Source: Leishmania infantum JPCM5 (Eukaryota > Euglenozoa > Kinetoplastea > Trypanosomatida > Trypanosomatidae). From it: DNA of 64,000 bases. How positions within the stretch are numbered: position 1 is the first letter of the stretch; each line of letters begins with the position of its first letter. The stretch lies in assembly GCF_000002875.2 (NCBI RefSeq), contig NC_009419.2:1848642-1912641 (forward strand). Direction: 5' to 3'. Under the pieces are notes generated by a model. It was not told where the DNA came from. It was given only the letters and a program-made list of their open reading frames with translations, and made no database searches. This document shows, piece by piece, positions 31,163-41,253 of the stretch. Position numbers and translations under genes: made by a program.

Positions 31163-32317
31163 CCGCATGGGCATGTCTGCACATACGCAGCTGCGTGTGT
31201 ACCTGTATCTGTGCCGGCATTTCTTGATTGTTTTGTGGAGTTGTCTGTGCCGTTCATATGCGCAGCGCTTGCTCCGTCTTTGTTTACCGATTTGGCTCGA
31301 CGCGTCTGGCGCGTGCGTTCCGTAACCTCTCACGGCATCTGCTCGCCTCGCTCACCCCGCCTCTCCCCTCATGGCACCCCACACGGTCCCGCTGGGATCT
31401 GCCGATTCGCGGAGTTCATGCGTGTGCCTGCTGTTCGGTGTGCTGCCGTGCTCGTTGGCTCACGTTCGCAGAGGAGGGGGGGGCGGGGATGCTGTCGCGG
31501 CAGGGTGCGGGTGCCCATGTATACAATATACCAATAGAAGTACTTTATACGCTTATTTTCTGTGCTTCTCTTCGCGTGCTTCGAACCGTCTTCTTCACCT
31601 GTAGCTGTTCTCTCTCGTCACTTCATCTTTTCTCCGAGTAACTGCGCCTGCGGACACAGCGGCTTGAGGAAGCGAGGGCAGGTGCCCGCCGAGAGCAGCA
31701 ACAGACTGACAGACTCACATTGCAGCAAGAAACAAAGAACGCCTATGAAGCGAATGCCGCTAGTTTGACAGTGCTGATCGTTTCCCTTTTTGACCGGGCA
31801 CTGCTGCTTTCAATTTTTTCCAGGATGGGATATCCAACCCACAGATGCACCGAGACAGAGGCCATGTGGGGCGCACTTGGCAGACCGCGTTGCCTTGATC
31901 GCTGCTTTGGTTTCTTTCGTTTTTTTTTTCTGGACACGAACGGCCCCTTCCTACCGTCTCGCCCGCGCCGTACCGCTTACTGAGCGTCGCCCACGTGCCT
32001 GCTTCGACTTTCGTCTTCTCTCGTGTCCTTCTCTCCTCTTCCTTTACGCACACACACGCACATTGCGATGCTCGCGTTCGTTTCGCCGCCTCTCTCCCTT
32101 TATCTGTTTTGCTGTCTGGCGATCGTTCGTTCGCACGCAGTTTCCAGCTCGCCTGGCCTTTGGTGTCGTCCCCCACCCCCATCGGCATCCTCTTATCGGT
32201 ATCGCCCTCTTTTTGTTCTTTTTTTTCCTGCTCGCCGCTCTTCCCCTCTCACACACCAACTCCCTCGTCAACACCTCAGCGGCGTCGTTCTTGTCACAAA
32301 CTGCGCGAAAGAAAATA
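31163..32317. other. Spacer and leader of the TPR-TMEM33 gene
   Basis: About 1.15 kb; strongly C/T-rich from 31985 to 32279, where a CAG at 32277-32279 about 40 bases before the ATG is the probable trans-splice acceptor. No ORF supported. Confidence 0.5.
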
Positions 32318-33466
32318 ATGGTCAACGCAGTCGCCGAGGAGCTGAAGGCTCGTGGTAACGAGGCCTTTGCGGCGAAGAACTTTGAGGAGGCCATCGCGCT
32401 TTACGACAAGGCCATCGAGGTGGACTCAACAAACTTCATCTATTACAACAACCGCGCCGCGGCTTACCACGAGCTCAAAAACTACGCCAAGGCGATCGAG
32501 GATGCCAAGAGGTCCATCGCGATCGAGAACAACGCCAAGGCGCACGCCCGTCTCGGAGCCGCACTGTGGGCACAGATGAAGTACCGCGAGGCGAAAAACG
32601 AGTTCGAAGTGGCGGCGACAATGGATCCCTCGAAAACGTCCATCAAGGACAGCATTCAAGCCTTGGAACAGCTCATCAACCCAATGGCCTCCACCTCCGC
32701 CTACGCGAACCGCCGCGGCGTGCCGCACCCGTACGAGTACGCCCGCGCCGCGGCAGCGGCCAATGCGGCAGTTCAGCTGTGGGGCGGCGAGTTTGTGTCT
32801 GTGGAAACAGGCACCATCGGCCTCGTGCTTGACGTCGCCGTCGCCGTCTTGGCAGCAGTGCAGCTGGTATCGTCGATGCTGGCGCCGCCCATGGCGAGCA
32901 CCCTCTGGACGTACGTTCTGCTCATCACAATGGGCCAGCAGGCCGTGGTGATGCGCATGCGCAACCTCCTGCAGTTCAAGATGGACATCCTGAGCTCGTG
33001 GATGTCGCACTTCTCCTCTCTGCTGTTTACTCTATGCTTCTTCGCCCAGCTCACCAGCGTTCGGCCGATCATGTTCATGGTAGTCTTCATCGCCGCCTAC
33101 AGCGTGCTCGACCTGGTGCAGAAGCGCCAACAGGTCGCCACCCTGATGGGCCCCATGTACCGGCTTATTGCGCCATACATGCAGCAGGCCGATTTGGCGA
33201 AGGACGCGATTCGCATCTTCACCGCTACTGTCGAGGCGCTACTACTGTTCACTGTCATGTTCACCGGCGGCACCTTCTTCACGCTGGTGTACATTCAGTA
33301 CGCAAAGTACCGCTACAACCACGACGGCTACGTGAAGCTCGCCTTCAAGGGCTTGCGGATGACCATCACCCGCATGACCACTAAGTCATTTATGCCGCAG
33401 GCAGTCGACCGGTATGCCCAGAAGTTCTTTGATCTCCTCGATAAAGTCGCCAGCCAGCCAATTTAA
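32318..33466 (+). CDS. TPR co-chaperone domain fused to a TMEM33/Pom33-like membrane domain (382 aa)
   Basis: Residues 5-110 form three tetratricopeptide repeats of the SGT/Hop type (LKARGNEAFAAKNFEEAI; YYNNRAAAYHELKNYAKAIE; AKAHARLGAALW). Residues of the dicarboxylate clamp that holds the EEVD tail of Hsp70/Hsp90 are mostly present: N in RGNEAF, N in YYNNRA, K and R in AKAHARLG. After a short linker, residues 160-382 hold several hydrophobic segments and end with YAKYRYNHDGYVKLAFKGL and FMPQAVDRYAQKFFDLLDKV, the C-terminal pattern of TMEM33/Pom33/Tts1 proteins, which shape ER and nuclear-pore membranes. Inference: an ER or nuclear-envelope protein that recruits chaperones. The ATG at 32318 follows a purine-rich leader downstream of an AG. 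Confidence 0.85.
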   Translation: MVNAVAEELKARGNEAFAAKNFEEAIALYDKAIEVDSTNFIYYNNRAAAYHELKNYAKAIEDAKRSIAIENNAKAHARLGAALWAQMKYREAKNEFEVAATMDPSKTSIKDSIQALEQLINPMASTSAYANRRGVPHPYEYARAAAAANAAVQLWGGEFVSVETGTIGLVLDVAVAVLAAVQLVSSMLAPPMASTLWTYVLLITMGQQAVVMRMRNLLQFKMDILSSWMSHFSSLLFTLCFFAQLTSVRPIMFMVVFIAAYSVLDLVQKRQQVATLMGPMYRLIAPYMQQADLAKDAIRIFTATVEALLLFTVMFTGGTFFTLVYIQYAKYRYNHDGYVKLAFKGLRMTITRMTTKSFMPQAVDRYAQKFFDLLDKVASQPI

Positions 33467-33506
33467 GCACTCCTGTCGAGGGCATATGCGCTTCTGTGCG
33501 CATTTG

Positions 33507-33544
33507 TGGGTGCGTGGGAGTGGGCGCCCACTCCCACGCACCCA
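33507..33544. repeat. Perfect 38-base palindrome (19-base arms, no centre)
   Basis: Left arm TGGGTGCGTGGGAGTGGGC is followed at once by its exact reverse complement. Flanking bases do not extend it. It begins 41 bases after the stop of the TPR-TMEM33 gene, so its RNA form would be a very stable hairpin early in the 3' UTR. Confidence 0.95.
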
Positions 33545-34810
33545 TTTTGGTGGCCGATGAGGGAGAAGTGAATGCTCGGTGCGGTTGCTCGGCCTCTTTG
33601 CCGTTGTCAATGCGCGGTTGGCGTTCTGCATAACAGAGCGGACGTCTGTGCGCGTGCGTGTGTGGTGTCTTTATCGTCCAGTGGACTCGCCTGCTCAGCG
33701 TTGTGCGTCGCTTCTCCCTTCTCCCTTGCCAGGTGGGGTGCCTGTGCTTTCTGTTGTCATTTCGGTGTTTTTGTCCCCCCCCCTCTGTTGCTGTTGAGCA
33801 GGCAACCTTGACCGGAGGCCGAGGCGCTGATGGACTCCTCGTGTGATCTTAGTTTCGCCGGCAAGGGCCAGCGTATTGTCGGCTCTCCGGGTGATCACAA
33901 GCAACGAAGGGGGATCGCGGAGCGAACTCGCTGTAAAAGGAACGCAGCGGAAATATAATAATGAGAACAAAAAAGCAACGCATCAAGGTCCCAGAACGGG
34001 ACTACGACTAAATGGTTCATCGACGGCGTTGCATGTTTGTGTTTGTGTGTGTTCATGCGCATGTGCGGCCGCATCGCTCTAATTAAAAAGAAAGACATGA
34101 TTATTGGTCTAGGTTTCCTGCACTTTGGTTCCCTTTTTTTTCCTCCGTCTCTGTATCCCACTCCCCACCCCATTTTTGCTCGGGAAGTCTGCCCCATCCG
34201 CCGTCACTCTGACCCGCTTCACTCTTCGTACATTGCTGATTTGTGTGTACTCTGTTGAGCTGGTCTTCGCCTCCCGTTTTTCCCCTCATTTTGCGGTCGT
34301 CTTCGACAGTAAGCGTATCATTAGTGATCGTGAAGCACCAAGGCGCAAGCAAACGAGAAACCGAAAACACCAAGGCAAAAGGCGGCGCAGAAGTGCCGTG
34401 GCGTTTTCTCGTGTCCATGCGAATGAGCTTCTGTGCGCCTCTTCATTCTTTTCTTTTTCCTGTGTGGGCCGGTTACACCCCGTACCCTTTTCCCACTCGA
34501 CTGCGTGCAGCCGAGGTGGTGGACCGCTTCCGATAGGGGACACGTGCTGCACCTTTCCTGCTTCACTCTCGCCCGCTTCTCCCGGCCTTGCATGAGTACA
34601 CCAGAGACTCGCTGGCGCATCTTCCTGGAGCCGCCGCCGCCCTACTTCCTCCTTCCCCACCACTCTTTGACACCTCCTCAGGGTTGGCACCGACTTTTGG
34701 TCTACCAATTTCGCCTTTTCAGAATCGCTCCGATTCAGCAGTTCGACTGAGTGCCTTTGCAGTTTTCTTTAGGTGTGCGCGAGGGTGACACAGACACGTC
34801 TGTCGTCCTT

Positions 34811-34850
34811 CGAGAGTTCTTTGTCTGCTTGCTTCTTCTCCGCCCTGCAG
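34811..34850 (+). promoter_or_regulatory. Predicted trans-splice acceptor for DMC1
   Basis: T/C-rich run ending in CTGCAG at 34845-34850, fifteen bases before the DMC1 ATG. Confidence 0.6.
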
Positions 34851-34865
34851 ACTCCCGTCGCTAAC

Positions 34866-35954
34866 ATGCATCAGCAGCAGCAGCGGCAGCACAGTTCGCA
34901 CTTCGCCGAGGAGCGCGTCGGTGACTGCGGCGCCGCCTTCGCAGAACCTCAGCCACTCCACAACTCGGTCACCGGGGAAGCGGCGGGACAACCTCTGCTG
35001 GAGGTGGAGCGTCTTGCGGAGCACGGCATCGGAGCCGCAGACATTACTAAGCTGAAGCAGGCGGGAATCTTCACGGTTCCTGGTGTGCAGATGCAGTGTA
35101 GGAAAGACCTCATTCAGATAAAGGGCCTCTCCGAGGCGAAGGTCGACAAGATCATCGAGGCTGCACGGCGCGTGAGCGAGGTGGGCTTTATCACCGGTTC
35201 GAGCTGCCTGCAGCAGCGCAGCACTATTCTACGCATCTCCACCGGTAGTGTGGCGCTCGATCAGCTGCTCGGTGGCGGCGGAATCGAGAGCCGCTCCATC
35301 ACAGAGGCGTTTGGGGAGTTCCGCACCGGCAAGACGCAGATCGGGCACACCTTGTGCGTGACCTGTCAGCTGCCGCTGGAGATGGGCGGCGGCAACGGAA
35401 AGGCGGTGTACGTGGACACCGAGGGCACGTTTCGCCCGGAGCGGATTCGGCCCATTGCAGAGCGCTTCGGGATGGACTCAAACTCCGTGCTGGACAACAT
35501 CCTTGTCGCCCGCGCCTACACGCACGAGCATCAAGCCCACCTGCTATCGATGGTGGCGGCCAAGATGGCGGAGGATCAGTTTAGCCTGCTCGTCGTGGAT
35601 AGCATCACGGCTCTCTTCCGCGTTGACTTCTCCGGCCGCGGCGAGCTCGCAGAGCGGCAGCAGAAACTGGCAAAGATGCTGAGCCAACTGATGAAAATCG
35701 CGGAGGAGTTTAACATTGCCGTGTACATCACCAATCAGGTAGTCTCCGACCCCGGTGGCGCCTCCATGTTTGTGGCGGACCCAAAGAAGCCCGTGGGCGG
35801 CCACATCCTCGCCCATGCGTCGACGACGCGCCTGTCTCTGCGCAAGGGCCGCGGCGATCAGCGCGTGTGCAAAATATTTGATAGCCCATCGTTGCCGGAG
35901 CTCGAATGCGTGTACAGCATCTCTGAGCAGGGGATCATCGACGCGGTTGAATGA
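34866..35954 (+). CDS. DMC1: DMC1 meiotic-type recombinase (362 aa)
   Basis: RecA/RAD51-family ATPase that forms filaments on single-stranded DNA and drives strand exchange. A Gln-rich N-terminus (MHQQQQRQ) leads to a helix-hairpin-helix domain (about 45-105) with [10 protein letters not shown]. Walker A is GEFRTGKT (150-157) and Walker B ends in LLVVD (D245). Assignment to DMC1 rather than RAD51 rests on DMC1-type wording: [19 protein letters not shown] in the first domain, [19 protein letters not shown], and GGHILAHAS where RAD51 usually has GGNIIAHAS. Some positions ([26 protein letters not shown]) are RAD51-like, so a tree would be decisive. Gene order with ATOM40 also matches my memory of DMC1 loci. 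Confidence 0.9.
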   Translation: MHQQQQRQHSSHFAEERVGDCGAAFAEPQPLHNSVTGEAAGQPLLEVERLAEHGIGAADITKLKQAGIFTVPGVQMQCRKDLIQIKGLSEAKVDKIIEAARRVSEVGFITGSSCLQQRSTILRISTGSVALDQLLGGGGIESRSITEAFGEFRTGKTQIGHTLCVTCQLPLEMGGGNGKAVYVDTEGTFRPERIRPIAERFGMDSNSVLDNILVARAYTHEHQAHLLSMVAAKMAEDQFSLLVVDSITALFRVDFSGRGELAERQQKLAKMLSQLMKIAEEFNIAVYITNQVVSDPGGASMFVADPKKPVGGHILAHASTTRLSLRKGRGDQRVCKIFDSPSLPELECVYSISEQGIIDAVE

Positions 35955-36960
35955 GGGCCACAACCGGCTACGTGGCAGAAACCTGAGAACCCTTCTTGGT
36001 TTTCTCTTGTTGTGTGTTTGAGCACAGTGGGCGGCTCTTCGATTTACGCAGAGCGCATGTGCGTGCCAGCAGTGCGGCGCTGATGAGTGTGCGAGCACAC
36101 CGCACTGGAGCCTTGCGCACAGGCACACCGATAAATTTCAAGTCCTGCTCCCCTTTCTACTGGGCTATTATGTTCCACTGCTTCCTTCTGCTGCGCTCTT
36201 GTGAGTGGCACCACGGCGTGCGAAAATTCTAAACAACCACACAACGGCACGTGAGCACTCTACGCTTTCCTTTTATTTTTCTCCAGGCGGATCGGCCCTT
36301 TTTTTCGTGTCCGTGTGCTCGCATATCTTACTCAGGCGTTTGATGTAGTACTCCGGCGGACACGAAAAACGGGCAGAGGATAGCGTTTGAAAGTGATCAT
36401 TTCAAGTGAGGTGCGGCTGCCGCACAACGTTCCTTTCCACATGTCGCCTTGACCTAGCTCTCACTTGCTTTTTCTTTCCCTGCAGAGAGTGTACCGGCGC
36501 TCGTGCTGGTTACGAAGCACACTGACGCCATAGCTGACGGCCGAGCGCGAGAGCTCGGCACTCGCCGACACAGCCATTCAAGTCGTCTATCAGCCCACTG
36601 CCTCTCTCCACCTTACCCGCCCCCTTTTTTTTCCCTGTGCGAAATCGTGTTGTCTTGCGTTCTCACAACGCTACGGATCTCACCTCGCATGGTGCAGTTG
36701 GTGGAAACTGGCTGCATACGGGAAGAATGCATCGGCGCGTCGGCACACCTCAGATCGGCATCGTTTCTTACCACGCAGAAGTCGAACTGGCGGGTGCATT
36801 CGTCATCGGCGGTCTTCGTTTTGCGCTTTTTTTTTGCCGCTGGAATCTTCTTTTTTAGGCTGTCGTAGCAGGATCTCTCTCTCTCGCTTGGCCCATAGAA
36901 AAAGGTTTTAAGGCATTTTTTTTGTATCGCTTGCGGCGGCAGCCGATAGGGTCCGCCGCC
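35955..36960. other. Spacer after DMC1
   Basis: About 1.0 kb with pyrimidine tracts (36240-36310, 36600-36660) and a T run before a CAG at 36940-36942 that may be the acceptor for the next gene. No ORF supported. Confidence 0.5.
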
Positions 36961-37422
36961 ATGATGCGCTCGTCGGAGAAGCATCAGAGCGTCAAAGCCA
37001 TGCAGCTGAACCGTGATCGGATCAAGGAGAGAATTCAGGAAAAGCACCAACTGCAGCGGCAGCGGGTGCGGGATCGTCGACTCAGCGGACTGCGCAAGGC
37101 AGAGGACGGAGAGACGTCTGGCGACGCCACGGGTGCAGGCATTCTTTGGGCACCTGTGAAGGGTCATGAAGAGGTCGGCTCAAGTTCCGCATACGCGCCT
37201 GACACTGCGCTGTGCTGCAACCCTGGCGGGACTGTGACGATGCCAGCGGTGGAGGACTGGTCTGACATTGGCCACGAGTTCGGCGTCAACATCCACGACG
37301 TTGACGTGATGGAGTATTTATTAACACTCGAGGAGGAGATTCGACAAGAGCAGTTCTTTCAGTTCTACGATCAAACAAACGGCAACGAATGGGAGGACTA
37401 CTTCCGCTCTCTCACATGCTGA
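36961..37422 (+). CDS. Small conserved-looking protein of unknown function (153 aa)
   Basis: Starts MMRSSEKHQSVKAM, with a basic helical N-terminal third (NRDRIKERIQEKHQLQRQR) and an acidic C-terminal third that includes EDWSDIGHEFGVNIHDVDVM and LLTLEEEIRQEQFFQFYDQ. No zinc motif, membrane segment or signal peptide. The basic-then-acidic layout and the LEEEI...Y block faintly recall RPA-interacting protein (RPAIN), but the C-terminal zinc region of that family is missing, so I do not name it. It lies between DMC1 and MCM9. The two adjacent ATGs at 36961 and 36964 lie about 20 bases after a candidate acceptor; third-position GC is high, which supports a real gene. Confidence 0.75.
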   Translation: MMRSSEKHQSVKAMQLNRDRIKERIQEKHQLQRQRVRDRRLSGLRKAEDGETSGDATGAGILWAPVKGHEEVGSSSAYAPDTALCCNPGGTVTMPAVEDWSDIGHEFGVNIHDVDVMEYLLTLEEEIRQEQFFQFYDQTNGNEWEDYFRSLTC

Positions 37423-38526
37423 CAGGAGGCTGAACCTGCTTCTGTGAAGATCACCCTCTCTCTCTGCGCTTGAGGGGCGCACCTGCCACGACGCTCGTGC
37501 AGTGCGTGTGTGCGTGTGAAGTCCGCGTGTTGATGTACTGCTGGCACGCAGGCCGCCTCCACACTCCCCGTCTTCGTTGTCTGCCGCCGCCTTCTTCGTC
37601 GATTCGCTTGTCTTCCCTGCGCTTTACAGTCTGGCGTACCTGAGTTGCCCTTCTCCTTATACTCCTTTCTTTTACGTTCTTTGTGTGTGTGTGTGCGCGC
37701 GTGCGTGTGTCCGCGTCTCCATGAAGACGACAAACACGAGTTGGATCATGATGCTGCAAAAAGTCAGCTTGAGTTTTTTCTTTTTTTTTCTCCTCTCTTT
37801 TGCGGTTTGTGTTTGCTCTGGCTTCACGACCTTCGGTCTGGGCCTCCCTGTCGCCAACCAGCCGCGCCGTGGCACCTTTGTGCGTGACACGGTTTATGCG
37901 TGTATGGGCATGGGTTTTTCTATCTCTGCCCTTCTTTAGAACTGCTCGGCGGTCATTCTTGCGCACAGGGGGATTATGCTGCGTCCGCTGCACTCGCTTC
38001 CTTCGATGTTTATGGCCATCTGTGCACCTGCTCTATCGCCTCCTCTTTTCGACATTCCGGCGCTTCCCTTTCCAGCTGCCCTCCACATCATGTGTGTCTC
38101 TGTTGGCGTGCAGCACTCACAGACAGCACCGTAGACGGAGGGGTGCGCGTACGGCCGCTGCTCCAACCCTCCGCCCCTCCCACCCACACACGAAAAACTC
38201 AGAAAAGCACTACATTTTCGGAAAGGGGGCACCATGGCATCACGTATGCCGCAGCACCCACGTGTTTGCCACTCTCAAGCTGCCGTGCTCCTCTCGTCAT
38301 CACTCCACACTGTCGGTGATGTGTTCCCCTTCTCGCATCACTGTCACGCGCTGGATTCTTCAACTCCTCTCCCTGCCTTCTCTGTCTCTTCGTTTGTCGC
38401 GCCCGCCTTCGATGAGGCGCACGCCCTTCCTTGCCGTCAGTTCTGCCTCACACGCAGGCGAAGAGCGCAGCTAGGTTTAGTCGAGGAACACGTAGAGCCA
38501 ACACTGCGCACGCCTTGGGCGCGACA
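37423..38526. other. Spacer and leader of MCM9
   Basis: About 1.1 kb, C/T-rich throughout (especially 37640-37810 and 38330-38450), with overlapping low-complexity frames only. CAG motifs at about 38455 and 38470 follow pyrimidine runs and could be acceptors. Confidence 0.5.
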
Positions 38527-41253
38527 ATGGAGATCACGGACACGGTAAAGGAGCGCGTTCGGTACTTTTTCGTGCATCACAGCGAGCCACCTCGTCCTTT
38601 GTCGACCCACGATGGCACCAGCGCATCCGCCTCGCCTTGGACGAGCAGCGGTGCCGCTGCAGCCGGTGCTGGCGGCCGGTGTGTTTTTATTCAAGAGGTT
38701 GACTGCATGAAGCTCCTCGACGTCTGCCCAGAGGTCGGGTGCGCGCTGCTGGCGCAGACCACAACAGTCATGGATGTGCTGCGGGTGGAGTGCGCGGCAC
38801 TGTGCAAAGAGGCTGGGCAGGCGGGCATTCTCAGCAGCAGCATCTCCATCCGCCTGACGCACGTGCCAGTGGCTATGACAGGACTGCCGTCAGTCCCACC
38901 CGCTGGTGGCCAACTCGTGCAGCTGTGCGGGTCGATCATTCGCATGTCGACCAAGCGCGTGGTGCCGTATGCGTCGCGGCTAATGTGCCCGCGATGCCAT
39001 GATACCACTGAGATCTTCACAAACCCTTTTGACCGGGCGACGGAAGCCAAGGCGCATTGCTCGCAGCCCGCCTGCAAGCATGAGCCGATGCAGGTGATTG
39101 GCCAGGTTTGGATGGACTACGCCGAGTGCCGGCTGCAGCAGCGGTCGAACCAGTCAGGCCACCTGCCTCGCAGCGTCTTAGTCACGCTGGATGACGAGCT
39201 CAGCATGAAGTGTTCGGTGGGCCAGTTCGTTGAGGTGGTGGGGATCGCCTTTCCAAAATGGCGGCATGTTTTCCCCTCTAGCAGGCCGAGCATCGAACCG
39301 GCCATCTGGGCGGTCAACGTTCTCCCCATGGAGGCGTACCGCGGGGCGGCCACGTCGACGAGCGGTGCACCTGGACTGCGTCGCCGCGCCGGCAAGACGG
39401 ACCGGCCAAAGTTCAACCCAGAGCATTTCTTCACCTCCTTCTGCAAGAACAAGCGCAAACGCGGCGTGACGCTGGCGCGGTCCGTGTGCCCACACCTCTC
39501 CGGTCTCTTCGCGCCCCGCTTCGCAGTGTTGCTCTCCGCCCTCGGCGGTGCGTCGACGACGGGGAAAACGTCCATGCACGTACGCAACACAATTCACTGC
39601 CTCTACGTTGGCGACCCCTCAACTGGCAAGACGCAGCTGCTGCGCTTTGCGGCGGCCATCGCGCCGCGCAGCACCTCGACGACCGGCATGGGCAGCACCT
39701 CCGCCGGTCTCACAGTGGCCGCCGCGAAGGAGCATGGCGAGTGGGTGCTTGAACCTGGTGCATTGGTGCTGAGCGATGGCGGCTCCTGCATCATCGATGA
39801 GCTCCGCACCGTCTCTCCAGCGGATCGTGCCTCGCTGCATGAGGCAATGGAGCAGCAGACCATCTCCGTGGCGAAGGGCGGCCTCGTCACGAAGTTGCGC
39901 ACCGCCTGCGCGGTCTTGTCAGCCTGCAATCCACCGGCCCGCCGCGGTGGTCGCACAGAGATCGGCGTTGGCGGTCCGCTGCTGAGCCGCTTTGACTTCA
40001 TCTTTCTTCTGTGGGACACGCCGAAGCCAGAGTTGGATGCGCGGATTTCGTCGCACATGCTGCGGGCCAATACTGGAGCACAGACGGTGCTGGAGGAGGA
40101 GGAGCTGACGGTGGACGAGGTGGCGCGGTACCTTTGGTGGGTGCGCACCCAGTACGCCACGGCAGACGGCCCTTTTCTCTCCGACCCGGCCGCTGACTTA
40201 CTGGGCCGCTACTACGAGATCCAGCGGCAGCGTGGCGCCAGTCCGGCCCTGGATGACGCGGTGCCGGTGACCGTGCGGTTCCTCGAGTCCCTCGTGCGAC
40301 TCACACAGGCACACGCGAAGCTGCATCTACAGACGATGTGCACGCTCGAGGACGCCGCAATGGCGGTGTTTCTCATGGAACGCTCCGCGTACAGCCTCAA
40401 GTGCCCGCTGGACGCTGTCGAGCCCGGAATGCACAGCAGTTCGCGGGAGCTGGACGAGGTGTTCCTCTCGGATGACCCTGCGGCGCTCGCTCAACAGGAC
40501 GCGGTGCTATCCGCCATCGTCGATGTCATGCTCCACTACCAGCTGCCGCCAGCGGACCCCTTTGATGGGGCCGAAACGAGAGGCGATGCGGAGATTGCCT
40601 TGGCAGATCTTCCCTTCATGCGGGCAATGCGCGTCGCTGGCGCGTCGCAGAATACAAACGCCTCTTCGTCCACCGGCGACGCTACAAGCGAGAATGATGT
40701 GACGGACGGCACGCTGCTGGCTCAGAGGAAAGCCCCCTCGGCCTTGCTGCAGGCCAAGACCCTCGTCGCCATCGCCAGCGCTGAGCGACTGGCGGAGGAG
40801 GTTGGCCGGACCTCTGGCACCGCCTACAGCGTCGCGCGCTATACCGGATCCACTATTGAGCGGGCCGCGGACTCGTCTCCCAGAGCCGTGGCGGATCTGC
40901 TGCGGTCTCAGCGTGTGTGTCGGTCAACGTCTGTGGTACCGTCCGCATTCGCTGCCTCGCAGCCGAGCCCGCTACCCGCTCTCGTCGAAGAGGCGCGAGC
41001 ACAGGAGCACAGACAGCTGATGACTGGAAAGAGGCCGAGTGAGGCGGGCGAGGATGAGTTGCTGCTACCGGATAGCGAGCACCACTCCGCCGCCTCCAGC
41101 GCGCCGCCTTCGCAGCAAATGCTGGCCTGTCCTCTTCCGTCGCCATCATTGTCCGTACCCGAAGCCGGTTCACTCCCGTACTCGCTCTTGCCAAACGGTA
41201 CGCGGAAACGGTCTGCCGAGGACATCATGCGCAGTCTTCGATTCCGCCCGTGA
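38527..41253 (+). CDS. MCM9: MCM9-type helicase (908 aa)
   Basis: AAA+ helicase of the MCM family. In other eukaryotes MCM8-MCM9 acts in homologous recombination and crosslink repair rather than as part of the replicative MCM2-7 ring. An OB-fold region carries a zinc finger (CPRC near residue 154, with C..C again in CSQPACKH). Walker A is GDPSTGKTQ (362), Walker B CIIDEL (421) and the arginine finger LLSRFD (485). MCM9-like wording includes GEWVLEPGALVLSDGG and ASLHEAMEQQTISVAKGGL. The usual MCM Walker A GDPG is GDPS here. The last 250 residues are low-complexity Ser/Ala-rich. ATG 38527 is the only ATG before conserved sequence. Confidence 0.88.
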   Translation: MEITDTVKERVRYFFVHHSEPPRPLSTHDGTSASASPWTSSGAAAAGAGGRCVFIQEVDCMKLLDVCPEVGCALLAQTTTVMDVLRVECAALCKEAGQAGILSSSISIRLTHVPVAMTGLPSVPPAGGQLVQLCGSIIRMSTKRVVPYASRLMCPRCHDTTEIFTNPFDRATEAKAHCSQPACKHEPMQVIGQVWMDYAECRLQQRSNQSGHLPRSVLVTLDDELSMKCSVGQFVEVVGIAFPKWRHVFPSSRPSIEPAIWAVNVLPMEAYRGAATSTSGAPGLRRRAGKTDRPKFNPEHFFTSFCKNKRKRGVTLARSVCPHLSGLFAPRFAVLLSALGGASTTGKTSMHVRNTIHCLYVGDPSTGKTQLLRFAAAIAPRSTSTTGMGSTSAGLTVAAAKEHGEWVLEPGALVLSDGGSCIIDELRTVSPADRASLHEAMEQQTISVAKGGLVTKLRTACAVLSACNPPARRGGRTEIGVGGPLLSRFDFIFLLWDTPKPELDARISSHMLRANTGAQTVLEEEELTVDEVARYLWWVRTQYATADGPFLSDPAADLLGRYYEIQRQRGASPALDDAVPVTVRFLESLVRLTQAHAKLHLQTMCTLEDAAMAVFLMERSAYSLKCPLDAVEPGMHSSSRELDEVFLSDDPAALAQQDAVLSAIVDVMLHYQLPPADPFDGAETRGDAEIALADLPFMRAMRVAGASQNTNASSSTGDATSENDVTDGTLLAQRKAPSALLQAKTLVAIASAERLAEEVGRTSGTAYSVARYTGSTIERAADSSPRAVADLLRSQRVCRSTSVVPSAFAASQPSPLPALVEEARAQEHRQLMTGKRPSEAGEDELLLPDSEHHSAASSAPPSQQMLACPLPSPSLSVPEAGSLPYSLLPNGTRKRSAEDIMRSLRFRP

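Larger units (their letters stand above)
33467..34865. other. Spacer between TPR-TMEM33 and DMC1
   Basis: About 1.4 kb. Contains the 38-base palindrome at 33507-33544. The rest is spacer-like; C/T-rich DNA from 34420 on leads to the DMC1 splice acceptor. Confidence 0.5.

Noticed and set aside
34866..35954. RAD51 as the name of the recombinase
   Set aside because: First impression, dropped because the [16 protein letters not shown] and GGHILAHAS wording and gene order next to ATOM40 fit DMC1 better. A phylogenetic tree with both Leishmania paralogues would settle it.
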